From the NCBI RefSeq assembly GCF_021191705.1, contig NZ_JAIWPU010000033.1, positions 1 to 64,000 on the forward strand: a DNA stretch of 64,000 bases, read 5' to 3'. Shown one piece after another: positions 24,417 to 32,122 of this stretch. The first letter of the stretch is position 1. The number at the start of each line of letters is the position of its first letter. The position numbers and the translations under genes were made by a program. The notes under the pieces were generated by a model. The model made no database searches. It was given only the letters and a program-made list of their open reading frames with translations, and had not been told where the DNA came from. This stretch comes from Proluteimonas flavola (lineage in GTDB: Bacteria > Pseudomonadota > Gammaproteobacteria > Xanthomonadales > Xanthomonadaceae).

Positions 24417-26561
24417 ATGAATACCGCGAAATTACTGGCTCGATGCCAGACAGCATGTGCAAGGCGGGTATCACAATCCTCCCTTAGGAGGTACGCCTTG
24501 GAGATAGCGGTGTTGGCGGGAATGGTGATGGTCACGCTCGTCGCTCCGTCTTACGCAGGGGCCATCTCCCCCCGCCGCCTACTTGAGGTCGCAGATCTCG
24601 GCCCACCGGCCGTGTCCCCGGACGGGCTGCGGGTAGCATTCCGTCTTGAGCAGGCCTCCATCGAACGCAACAGTTACGATACCGTTTGGTACGTGCAGAG
24701 CATGGGTGGGGACGCGCCCCCGCGACGTGTGGCTGGCGGTGGCACTCCATTGCGAAATTCCGCCGGTTTCTCTCAGCCACCTTCCGCAGTCTGGTCGCCA
24801 GATGGACGCTGGATCTACTATCGCGCCCTGATAGACGGCAAGATCGATGTATGGCGAGCGGCCGCGGATGGGGCGGGCGCTGAACCCCTGACGCGCGACC
24901 CGGCGAATGTTCGTGAATTCTCATTGAGTGCCGATGGCCTGACCCTGAAGTACAGCGTGGGAGCGACACGCGAAGAGGTCATCGAGGCGGAGCAGATTGA
25001 ATACGATAGCGGAATTCGTATTGATGAGATGGCGCCTATCGGCCAGCCGTTGTTCCGTTCCGGCGTCGTCGGAAGCCGGTTGGCGACACAGCGCTTCGGT
25101 GCCAACTGGTTCAATCGCGTACCACTGTTGGCGGACGTGCCTGACCGTTGGAACGCTATCGATCTCCCGACTGGCCAACGAAAAGACCTTGATCCATCCG
25201 ATCTGCCATCTTCTCTGTCAACGGCGACGATTCTTGCGACGGGAGTTCCTGAGCCTTGGAGACTGGCATTCGAATCAGGTGATGGCCGGATTGCTCTCCT
25301 GACGCGGGTTGTCAACACGACTGACCCTTGGGCTGATCCTGAAGTCCAGTTGGCGATGTTGCCTAGCAAAACGTCCAACAGGCTGGTCAAGTGCCTTGCG
25401 GATTTGTGTACGAACAAGGCTATCACCGGCATTCAGTGGCGTCCGGACAGCGACGAAGTGCTGTTCACTGTATCTGACCCATTGGAAGGGCTGGGGCAAT
25501 CGATCTTCCGCTGGAACGTCCTGAGCGGGATGGTGAGCATGGTGGTTCGCGCCGACGGCCTGATCAATGGTGGCCGGGATGGGCCCAGCACCTGTGGTCT
25601 CTCGGCACAAGCCTTAGCGTGTGTCGCCGCCGAGGCGGATCGACCGCCACGCCTTGAGAGGATCGATCTCGGAACGGGTGAACGCCATGTCTTGTTCGAT
25701 CCGAACATGGCGTTGGCGTTGGACATTGCGGTTACGGTTCCGGCGCGCCTCCTTCGCTGGACCGACTCGAATGGACAGGTGTTGACAGGTCAGTTCTTTC
25801 CCGCGCAGAGAACAGATGATGTGCTTCCTCCTCTGTTCGTGACCTACTACAGTTGCACCGGCTTCCTACGCGGCGGGGTAGGTGACGAATGGCCTCTGGC
25901 GTCACTGGCCGAGATTGGCATCTCTGCGTTGTGTGTGAACAATGCCTCGAACAGTTCCGATGTGGTGGAGCGTTACAGTCAAGCTCTCCGGGCAGTGGAG
26001 AGTGTGGTTGATTTGCTGGCATCCGAGAACGAAATAGACCGAGCCAGGGTCGGTATGGGCGGTCTTAGCTTTGGCAGTGCAGTATCGCTATGGACAGCTA
26101 CGGAATCTGATCTGCTTGCTGCCGTGTCGGTTACCTCTCCTGTGGTTTCGCCAAACTACTATCTGCTAAGTAGCCTGAAGGGCGATGCTTTCGTCACAGG
26201 CTTGAAGGAGGTATGGCAACTTGGCGCGCCGGAGGAAACGCCAGCGCGCTGGCAGAGGCTCTCGCCAGCGTTCAACTTAGACAAGATCAATGCACCGATC
26301 CTAATGCAGATGCCTGAGCAGGAGTACATTCATGCGCTCGACTATGCGATTCCGTTGATCCGCGAACGACGGGCCGACCTTTACGTCTTTCCAAATGAGC
26401 CACACCTCAAATTTCAGCCAAGGCACGTTCTTGCCGCCTACCAGCGCAACCTCGACTGGTTCCGCTTCTGGTTGCAGGACTACGAAGACCCCGACCCCGC
26501 AAAGCGCGAGCAGTACGCCCACTGGCGTGAAATGAGGGATGCAAGGCGCAAGACGCCATAG
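24417..26561 (+). CDS. Lasso peptide isopeptidase, second copy
   Basis: This 714-aa protein is a paralogue of the isopeptidase at 5072, sharing ISPRRLLEVADLGPPAVSPD, GVGDEWPLASL and GMGGLSFGSA. Catalytic candidates are S551 and H663, with an EQEY acid motif as in the first copy. The ATG at 24417 gives a long arginine-rich signal sequence ending in PSYAGA. A strong ribosome-binding site (taggaggt) lies upstream of a TTG at 24498, which would shorten the protein. The start is therefore uncertain. The gene follows the receptor by 8 bases. No precursor or biosynthesis gene is nearby. Confidence 0.9.
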   Translation: MNTAKLLARCQTACARRVSQSSLRRYALEIAVLAGMVMVTLVAPSYAGAISPRRLLEVADLGPPAVSPDGLRVAFRLEQASIERNSYDTVWYVQSMGGDAPPRRVAGGGTPLRNSAGFSQPPSAVWSPDGRWIYYRALIDGKIDVWRAAADGAGAEPLTRDPANVREFSLSADGLTLKYSVGATREEVIEAEQIEYDSGIRIDEMAPIGQPLFRSGVVGSRLATQRFGANWFNRVPLLADVPDRWNAIDLPTGQRKDLDPSDLPSSLSTATILATGVPEPWRLAFESGDGRIALLTRVVNTTDPWADPEVQLAMLPSKTSNRLVKCLADLCTNKAITGIQWRPDSDEVLFTVSDPLEGLGQSIFRWNVLSGMVSMVVRADGLINGGRDGPSTCGLSAQALACVAAEADRPPRLERIDLGTGERHVLFDPNMALALDIAVTVPARLLRWTDSNGQVLTGQFFPAQRTDDVLPPLFVTYYSCTGFLRGGVGDEWPLASLAEIGISALCVNNASNSSDVVERYSQALRAVESVVDLLASENEIDRARVGMGGLSFGSAVSLWTATESDLLAAVSVTSPVVSPNYYLLSSLKGDAFVTGLKEVWQLGAPEETPARWQRLSPAFNLDKINAPILMQMPEQEYIHALDYAIPLIRERRADLYVFPNEPHLKFQPRHVLAAYQRNLDWFRFWLQDYEDPDPAKREQYAHWREMRDARRKTP

Positions 26562-26590
26562 GGAGATCTGGCGGCGGGCCAGATTCTCCC
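26561..26590 (+). terminator. Hairpin after the second isopeptidase gene
   Basis: Immediately after the stop, gggagatctggc pairs with gccagattctccc with one bulged base, followed by tt. It is a strong stem with a short T tract and probably ends the STN-receptor-isopeptidase transcript. Confidence 0.65.
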
Positions 26591-26691
26591 TTCTACGCAG
26601 GGGGCCGTTCCGGAAGCATCGGAATGGATGGTGGCGATCGGTGGCAACGCCAGTGGTTGGCGAAGCACCGCATGCCATCCCGGAGCCTGTG

Positions 26692-27033
26692 ATGGAGCGG
26701 AGTTCGGTACCCACGCCCGTGAACTTTTCCGGTTGGCCGGAACGATGGATGCTGTTGCTGCTTGCCTTGATGGCAGGCACGGCCTACGCCGCCGGCTCCA
26801 GCATGCCGTGGGAAGGGCCGCTGCAATCGGTGCTCGAATCCATCGAGGGGCCGGTGGCGCGGATCGTGGCGGTGATCATCATCATCGTCACCGGGCTGAC
26901 GCTGGCCTTTGGTGACACCTCCGGCGGCTTCCGCCGGCTGATCCAGATCGTGTTCGGGCTGTCGATCGCGTTCGCGGCCTCGTCGTTCTTCCTCTCGTTC
27001 TTCAGCTTCGCCGGCGGCGCGGTGGTGGCATGA
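26692..27033 (+). CDS. trbC: TrbC/VirB2-like conjugation pilin
   Basis: The 113-aa protein has two hydrophobic helices (WMLLLLALMAGTAYA and ARIVAVIIIIVTGLTLAFGD) and a signal-like N-terminus, as in TrbC/VirB2 pilins. MPWEGPLQSVLESIEGPVAR and FGDTSGGFRRLIQIVFGLSI are typical of the family. It is the first gene of a trbC-trbD-trbE run with ATGA overlaps. The start MERSSVPT at 26692 was chosen by the family length. It is intact, but the system it belongs to is broken downstream. Confidence 0.85.
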   Translation: MERSSVPTPVNFSGWPERWMLLLLALMAGTAYAAGSSMPWEGPLQSVLESIEGPVARIVAVIIIIVTGLTLAFGDTSGGFRRLIQIVFGLSIAFAASSFFLSFFSFAGGAVVA

Positions 27034-27293
27034 CGACGCCCGGCTTCGAGACGGTGCTGCACCGCTCGCTGACGATGCCGATCCTGCTGGGCGGCGCGCC
27101 GCGGCCGCTCGCCATCGTCAACGGTACGCTCGCCGCCGCGGTGGGCATCGGCTTGCAGCAGTGGCTGCCGGGGCTGGTACTGCTGGCAGTGGGCCATGCG
27201 CTGGCCGTGTGGGGTGCGAAGACCGACCCGCAGTTCGTCGAGGTGTTCACCCGGCACGTCAAGCACAAGCCCTACCTGGACGTGTCGCCATGA
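27030..27293 (+). CDS. trbD: TrbD/VirB3-like conjugation protein
   Basis: The 87-aa protein matches the VirB3/TrbD pattern, with FETVLHRSLTMPILLGGAPR, a hydrophobic pair of helices, then FVEVFTRHVKHKPYLDVSP. It overlaps trbC by the ATGA at 27030 and trbE by the ATGATG at 27290. In complete type IV systems this small inner-membrane protein works with the VirB4/TrbE ATPase. Here the next gene is truncated, so it has no working partner in view. Confidence 0.85.
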   Translation: MTTPGFETVLHRSLTMPILLGGAPRPLAIVNGTLAAAVGIGLQQWLPGLVLLAVGHALAVWGAKTDPQFVEVFTRHVKHKPYLDVSP

Positions 27294-28063
27294 TGGGCCT
27301 GGCCGAGTACCGGCGCCCTGCCGCGTAGCTGGCCGACTACCTGCCATGGGCGGCGCTGATCGCGCCCGGCGTGGTGTTGAACAAGGACGGCAGCTTCCAG
27401 CGCACGGCGCGTTTCCGCGGGCCGGACCTGGAGAGCGCGACCGAAGCCGAGCTGGTAGCGGTGACGGCGCGGTTGAACAACGCGCTCAAGCGCCTGGGCT
27501 CGGGCTGGGCGATCTTCGTCGAGGCCGAGCGCCAGCCGGCTGGAGCGTATCCCGACGCCAGGTTCCCGGAGCCGTTGTCGTGGCTGGTGGATGCCGAGCG
27601 GCGCGGCGCCTTTGAGGAGGCGGGTTCGCATTTCGAGAGCCGCTACTTCCTGACGCTGGTCTTCCTGCCGCCGCCGGAGTCGCAGGCGCGGGCGGGCCGG
27701 TTGCTGTACGAGGCGAACGGGCCGCGCGGTGTGGACTGGCATCAGCAGCGCGACGCCTTCGTGACCGAGACCGATCGCTTCCTTGCATTGCTGGACGGCG
27801 TGATGCCGGAGATCGCCTGGCTGGACGACGCGGCCGTGCTGACCTACCTGCACGGCACCGTATCCGACCGCCCGCATGCCGTGGCCGTACCCGAGGTACC
27901 GATGCACCTGGATGCGTGGCTGGCGGACACGCCGCTGTCCGGCGGCATCGCGCCGAAGCTCGGCGAGCAGCACCTGTGCACGGTCACTGTGCGCGGTTAT
28001 CCGGGCTCGACCTGGCCGGGCATGCTGGACGAGTTGAACCGGCTGGGCTTCGGCTATCGCTAG
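27290..28063 (+). pseudogene. trbE: TrbE/VirB4-like ATPase, nonsense and 3' truncation
   Basis: The reading frame starts MMGLAEYRRPAA and hits an in-frame TAG at 27326-27328. It then continues LADYLPWAALIAPGVVLNKD with the normal N-terminal domain of TrbE. It ends at LNRLGFGYR with a stop at 28061, before any Walker A motif. The ATP-binding two thirds are gone. The next gene is unrelated and on the opposite strand. This marks the edge of a decayed integrative or plasmid-derived element. Confidence 0.85.
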
Positions 28064-28147
28064 TGACTCAAGCCCCCCGCGTCTCCGAAAAAGCCGGGGC
28101 GGTCCACCTGTTGCCCGCCGCATCGCCTCTGGTCGCCCTGCCGACTG

Positions 28148-28624
28148 TCAGGCCCAAAGCACCGGCTTGGCCACCATCAGATAGAACACGGCCAGCATCG
28201 CGACGAAGGCCGGATAGCCGAGCAACTCCCACCAGCGGGCGTAGCGCCAGTAGCGCTCCGGGAGCTCGGTCGCGTCGCGGCGTGCGGCGGCGGCCATCGC
28301 CGCCATGCGCAGTTGCAGCCACACGACGGGCAGCCACAGGGCGCCGGTCAGCACAAACAGGATGAGTGACAGCGCAAGCCATGGCGTGTCCAGCGGCCAG
28401 CCCGCCCAATGGACGAGGTAGAGGCCGCTGGCGGGCTGGATCAGTACGGCCGGCGTCGTGAACCACCAGTCGGCGCGGACGACGAGCCGGGAGACCACCG
28501 CCTGCGCATCCAGGCTGCCGCTGCGGTTGGCGAAGAACATGTAGAACGCAGTGCCGAAGCCCGTACCGACCAGCACCACGCTGGACAGGACGTGGATCCA
28601 TTTGACGATGAGGTAGGACGTCAT
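28148..28624 (-). CDS. DUF2269-like integral membrane protein
   Basis: The 158-aa protein begins MTSYLIVKWIHVLSSVVLVG and has four hydrophobic helices, including TPWLALSLILFVLTGALWLP and ELLGYPAFVAMLAVFYLMVA. The histidine in KWIHVLSS is typical of DUF2269 proteins. Function is unknown. It is the third gene of an operon, overlapping the upstream DoxX-like gene by ATGA at 28621. Confidence 0.75.
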   Translation of the reverse strand: MTSYLIVKWIHVLSSVVLVGTGFGTAFYMFFANRSGSLDAQAVVSRLVVRADWWFTTPAVLIQPASGLYLVHWAGWPLDTPWLALSLILFVLTGALWLPVVWLQLRMAAMAAAARRDATELPERYWRYARWWELLGYPAFVAMLAVFYLMVAKPVLWA

Positions 28625-28986
28625 GCCGATCTCCTGATCAGAATCCACAGTGCCGCGGCAATCGGCACGTTCTTCGTCAGTGGGCCGAGCGGGTGCAGCC
28701 ACAGGGACGGGTCGAGCACGCTCGCCACGACGGTCATCGCGACCATGAGCGCCAGTGCGATCCAGTAGATGCGGCGCGATGGCCAGCGCGCCATCGCGAT
28801 GCCGACGAGCAGGTCGGCGCCTGCGCCGACGCTGATCAGAACGGTGACGAGGCGCGGGTCGGTGATGCCGGCCGTAGTCAGCAGCGCGGTGCTCTGGCCG
28901 TCGAACTCCAGCACGCTGACGGCTGCCGTCGCCAGCCAGACGAAGACCACGCCCATGCGCAACAGTGTGTCGTCGGACTTGCTCAT
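28621..28986 (-). CDS. DoxX-like small membrane protein
   Basis: The 121-aa protein starts MSKSDDTLLRMGVVFVWLAT and has four membrane helices, including TVLISVGAGADLLVGIAMAR and IYWIALALMVAMTVVAS. The layout resembles DoxX-like proteins. It overlaps both neighbours by ATGA (28983 and 28621), so translation of all three genes is coupled. The association with a saccharopine dehydrogenase-like enzyme is a recurring arrangement as far as I recall, but its role is unclear. Confidence 0.65.
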   Translation of the reverse strand: MSKSDDTLLRMGVVFVWLATAAVSVLEFDGQSTALLTTAGITDPRLVTVLISVGAGADLLVGIAMARWPSRRIYWIALALMVAMTVVASVLDPSLWLHPLGPLTKNVPIAAALWILIRRSA

Positions 28987-30140
28987 GTCGAAGTCTCGCG
29001 CGCGCGTGCGGGATGGGCCGCGGGCACGGCGCCGGACGTTTCGTCGTCCACGTCGGTGACCATGCCCCACCTGGCGAATTCGGGTGCGAACGCGTCGAGC
29101 GGCAGCAGGCCCGCGGCCGTATGGGCACCCGCGGCGATATCCGCACCGGATGCGAGCATCCGCGCCAGCAGGATCGCCGCCATGCAGGGAATCTCGGGGC
29201 CGTCGTCGTTGTCGGCGGCGATGTGCCACGCGCGCGTCGCGGGGTGTCCGTCGGCGTCGAGGCCTTCGATGCGCACGACCATGCCGCCCAGCGGCGTGCC
29301 GAGCGGATCGGCCAGGCCACTGACGCGGTCCAGCAGGCCGGCCAGACGTTCCGGTCGCTTCAGCAGGCCGATGCCGTGCAGGGCGGCCAACGCGGCGAAC
29401 GCACGCTGGGTGGCGGCGACTTCGAGTGCGGCCCGGAACATCACCCGGTCGCGCACACCGTAGCGCTCCGGGAACAGCTCCAGATCGGGGATGTCGCACA
29501 GCGCGCCGATGCGGGGCCGCAGCCGCTTGAACGTCACGCGCTCGGGCGCGGCCCAGCCGGGTGCCTGCGTCCACCGTCCGCCCTGCCAGACATCGATCGG
29601 CTTGCCGCAGTAACTCAGCACCGCGGCCAGCGTCGCCTTGCCACGTGGCGCGGTCTGCGCGGGCGCGATGCAGGTGTCGATCGCATGCACGGCCTGCCAG
29701 CCGGCGGACAGGTGATCGACGACGGCCGACGACAGCGCGGGCACCGTGCTCGCGCCACTGATGCCCACGCGTCCCGCCTGTTCGAATGCGTCCTGCAGCG
29801 CGGACGGAAAATCGCAGACGAATCGCCGGCCGTCGGCCAGGTCGATGTAATGCGCGCCGGCGTGGGCGGCCGCCTGCGCCACCGCGTACGACTGCGCCTG
29901 GAACGGGCCGGCGGTATGGATCACCAGGCCGATGCCATGTGCGGCCAGCGTCTGCGGGAAGTCGGGCGCCGTGCAGTCGATCGCAACGCCACTGGCACCA
30001 CCGCCCAACGTGTCCGCGAGATGCCGCGCGCGTCCGAGGTTGCGTCCTGCGACCAGCAGTTCGATGTCGGCATCGCCCGCGAGCGCACGACAGATGCGGG
30101 TACCGAAATTGCCGTACCCGCCCAACACAAGCGTCTTCAT
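28983..30140 (-). CDS. Saccharopine dehydrogenase-like NAD(P)-binding protein
   Basis: The 385-aa protein starts MKTLVLGGYGNFGTRICRAL, a Rossmann dinucleotide-binding segment. It continues with GLVIHTAGPFQAQSYAVAQA and HYIDLADGRRFVCDF, as in the saccharopine dehydrogenase-like family. True saccharopine dehydrogenase activity cannot be inferred. The start at 30140 was chosen over the longer frame because the Rossmann motif begins right there. It leads a three-gene operon. Confidence 0.85.
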   Translation of the reverse strand: MKTLVLGGYGNFGTRICRALAGDADIELLVAGRNLGRARHLADTLGGGASGVAIDCTAPDFPQTLAAHGIGLVIHTAGPFQAQSYAVAQAAAHAGAHYIDLADGRRFVCDFPSALQDAFEQAGRVGISGASTVPALSSAVVDHLSAGWQAVHAIDTCIAPAQTAPRGKATLAAVLSYCGKPIDVWQGGRWTQAPGWAAPERVTFKRLRPRIGALCDIPDLELFPERYGVRDRVMFRAALEVAATQRAFAALAALHGIGLLKRPERLAGLLDRVSGLADPLGTPLGGMVVRIEGLDADGHPATRAWHIAADNDDGPEIPCMAAILLARMLASGADIAAGAHTAAGLLPLDAFAPEFARWGMVTDVDDETSGAVPAAHPARARETST

Positions 30141-30223
30141 GCGTCTCCCCGTCACTCCTTTCGCCACTGTGCCCAGTATCGCCGATCCACAGGCAGGCAC
30201 GGTCCGCATATCGAGGCGGACGG

Positions 30224-30403
30224 AGGCGTTCCGGGCTTTCGGAATCGAATGCGATGGTGCCGTTGAAGCTTGCCAGTGGCGACATCCAGTGCGGCAAACA
30301 AGGAGGTCGTGCCATGGCGCTTGTCATCGTGCGTGCGCCACGCAGGCTGGCCGAAGGTCAGCGGCAGGCCTGGCTGGATGCCAGAATCCCGGTCGAAGAC
30401 GCG
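30224..30403 (-). pseudogene. IS630-family transposase remnant
   Basis: The frame reads [18 protein letters not shown], then [20 protein letters not shown]. This matches the centre of IS630 transposases ('DRTQPGLPLK..THDYKRHGTTTLFAAL'). Both ends are lost. It fills the 317-base gap between the saccharopine dehydrogenase-like gene and the MocR gene, where nothing else is seen. Confidence 0.7.
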
Positions 30404-30457
30404 TGCACCCAGGCTGATTCTCATCGAAACAATCGTCCGTGAAGCCTTTCGTCCGGA

Positions 30458-31876
30458 TCAGGATGAGCGCATCAGGCATTCCCTGAGAGCAGGAAGTGCC
30501 TGGCGGGCAAGCGTCGAAGGAATATTGAAGCGCATGTGCGATTCCATTTCAGGCGATAACGAGAATGCCGATCCCGGAGCCGTCTGGAATCCCCTGGTCG
30601 CCATTGCGTCGGCAACCCTGTCGGCATTCCTGTCGTTTCCCAATGTGCCCCACAGATATAGCCCGTCGGAAGACGCCCGCATGTCGCATCCCATCTCGGA
30701 AAGCGCTGAATGCACGTCCTTTCGGGCGCTCTGCAATCGATTGCGCAGTTGGTCGCAATGGTGACGATATCTGCCTTCCGACAGAATGCGATAGACGATG
30801 CGTTCGTTGAGAAGCGGGCCGTGGATCGCCCCCACTGATTTGAAAAGCAGGATGCGCGCAACATGTTCAGGGTGAGCGGCGATGAAGCCCGAGCGAAGTG
30901 CGGGTGCAATCGTCTTCGAGAAGCTTCCGATGTGAATCACCCGCTGAAGCTGATCCAGCGTTGCAAGCCTGACGGTGTTGCCATTGCCCGTCATGGGGGA
31001 CAGGTCGCCGTAGGTATCGTCGTCGACGATCAGGAGATCGAAAGCGTCCGCGATCTTGAGAATCTGATGCGCCTTGTGTGGGGAAAGATTGGTCGATGTG
31101 GGGTTTTGCAGGATCGAGCTGCAGAAAAAAGCGCGTGGCTTGTATCTTTCGCAGACCGCTTGCAGCGCATCGAGGTCGGGCCCGTCATGGCGTCGCGGTA
31201 CACGTACGATCTCCAGCCCGCTGGCAAGCAGGCGTTGTACATGGATGAAAGGTGCCGGATCTTCTACGGCGACATATTGCCCCGGGAAGAAGTGGGACCA
31301 GATCACCAGGTGCAGGGCGTCGGCCGCACCGGCGCTCGTGATGATCTGTGAGGGCAGCGCATCGATGCCTTGTTCCAGAAGCTTGCATTGGAGTTGCTGA
31401 CGCAATGGCAGGTAGCCATTGGGGTCGGCATAGCCACCGAGGGCGCCGGAGGTGATCTTCTTGAGGCTGCGAAGGGCGTCGAGGACGGCACTGTGATCCA
31501 TCCAGTCGTCCGGGAAGAGACCGTCGCCTGGATTCGGACGTGAGGTGTCCTGCAGAAGAAGTTGGCGCCAGCGTCCATGCGACCCGGTCGTCCCCGTCCA
31601 TTCCTTGCCGGTCAGCGCATCTGGAACATTGGGCCGCTGTCCGCTTCGTTTGATGAAAAAGCCCGAGCCGCGACGTGGTTCAAGGTAACCCAGCGCGACC
31701 AGTTTGTCGTAGGCGCGCAGGACGGTTTCATTGCTGACCCCGCAATCGCGCGCGAACTGACGCACTGACGGAAGTTTTGATCCCTGTGGCCATTCGCCCT
31801 TGCGAATGCGCTTGGTGACTGTCTGGGCAATCCGGTCGACCAGAGTGCCGTTGTTGGGTCGGGCAGTGCTGTTCAA
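30458..31876 (-). CDS. MocR-family (GntR/aminotransferase) regulator
   Basis: The 472-aa protein has an N-terminal winged HTH (about 8-80: LVDRIAQTVTKRIRKGEWPQ, then VRQFARDCGVSNETVLRAYD). It is fused to a fold-type I aminotransferase-like domain. The PLP-lysine segment IGSFSKTIAPALR and the DDDTYGD segment are present, so it should bind pyridoxal phosphate. MocR proteins often control vitamin B6 or amino-acid genes. It is divergent from the TonB receptor at 32123 and probably controls it. The effector cannot be predicted. Confidence 0.9.
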   Translation of the reverse strand: MNSTARPNNGTLVDRIAQTVTKRIRKGEWPQGSKLPSVRQFARDCGVSNETVLRAYDKLVALGYLEPRRGSGFFIKRSGQRPNVPDALTGKEWTGTTGSHGRWRQLLLQDTSRPNPGDGLFPDDWMDHSAVLDALRSLKKITSGALGGYADPNGYLPLRQQLQCKLLEQGIDALPSQIITSAGAADALHLVIWSHFFPGQYVAVEDPAPFIHVQRLLASGLEIVRVPRRHDGPDLDALQAVCERYKPRAFFCSSILQNPTSTNLSPHKAHQILKIADAFDLLIVDDDTYGDLSPMTGNGNTVRLATLDQLQRVIHIGSFSKTIAPALRSGFIAAHPEHVARILLFKSVGAIHGPLLNERIVYRILSEGRYRHHCDQLRNRLQSARKDVHSALSEMGCDMRASSDGLYLWGTLGNDRNADRVADAMATRGFQTAPGSAFSLSPEMESHMRFNIPSTLARQALPALRECLMRSS

Positions 31877-32122
31877 GGTGGCCGGTCGTCCAGATCGCCA
31901 TGTTGATTTTCCGTCAACTGTATTGCTTCATCCGGCATGACAGTTACGGGGTTGTACTGGGGAACTGTACTGCATTCTGCAGCGCGCATCTCACCATAGT
32001 GAAGGCGTGCCTGCGTGCCGGGGGATGGAGCGCGGACCGGCACGGATCTTCATATTCCGGCGGACATCCGATCGCGAGACCGCCTCCAGCCAACCGGCAC
32101 CACCATCTGCCCGAGGATCGCC

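Noticed and set aside
26562..26691. A second lasso precursor after the second isopeptidase gene
   Set aside because: No short frame with a leader threonine at -2 followed by Gly and an acidic residue at 7 to 9 was found here or in 20105-21312.
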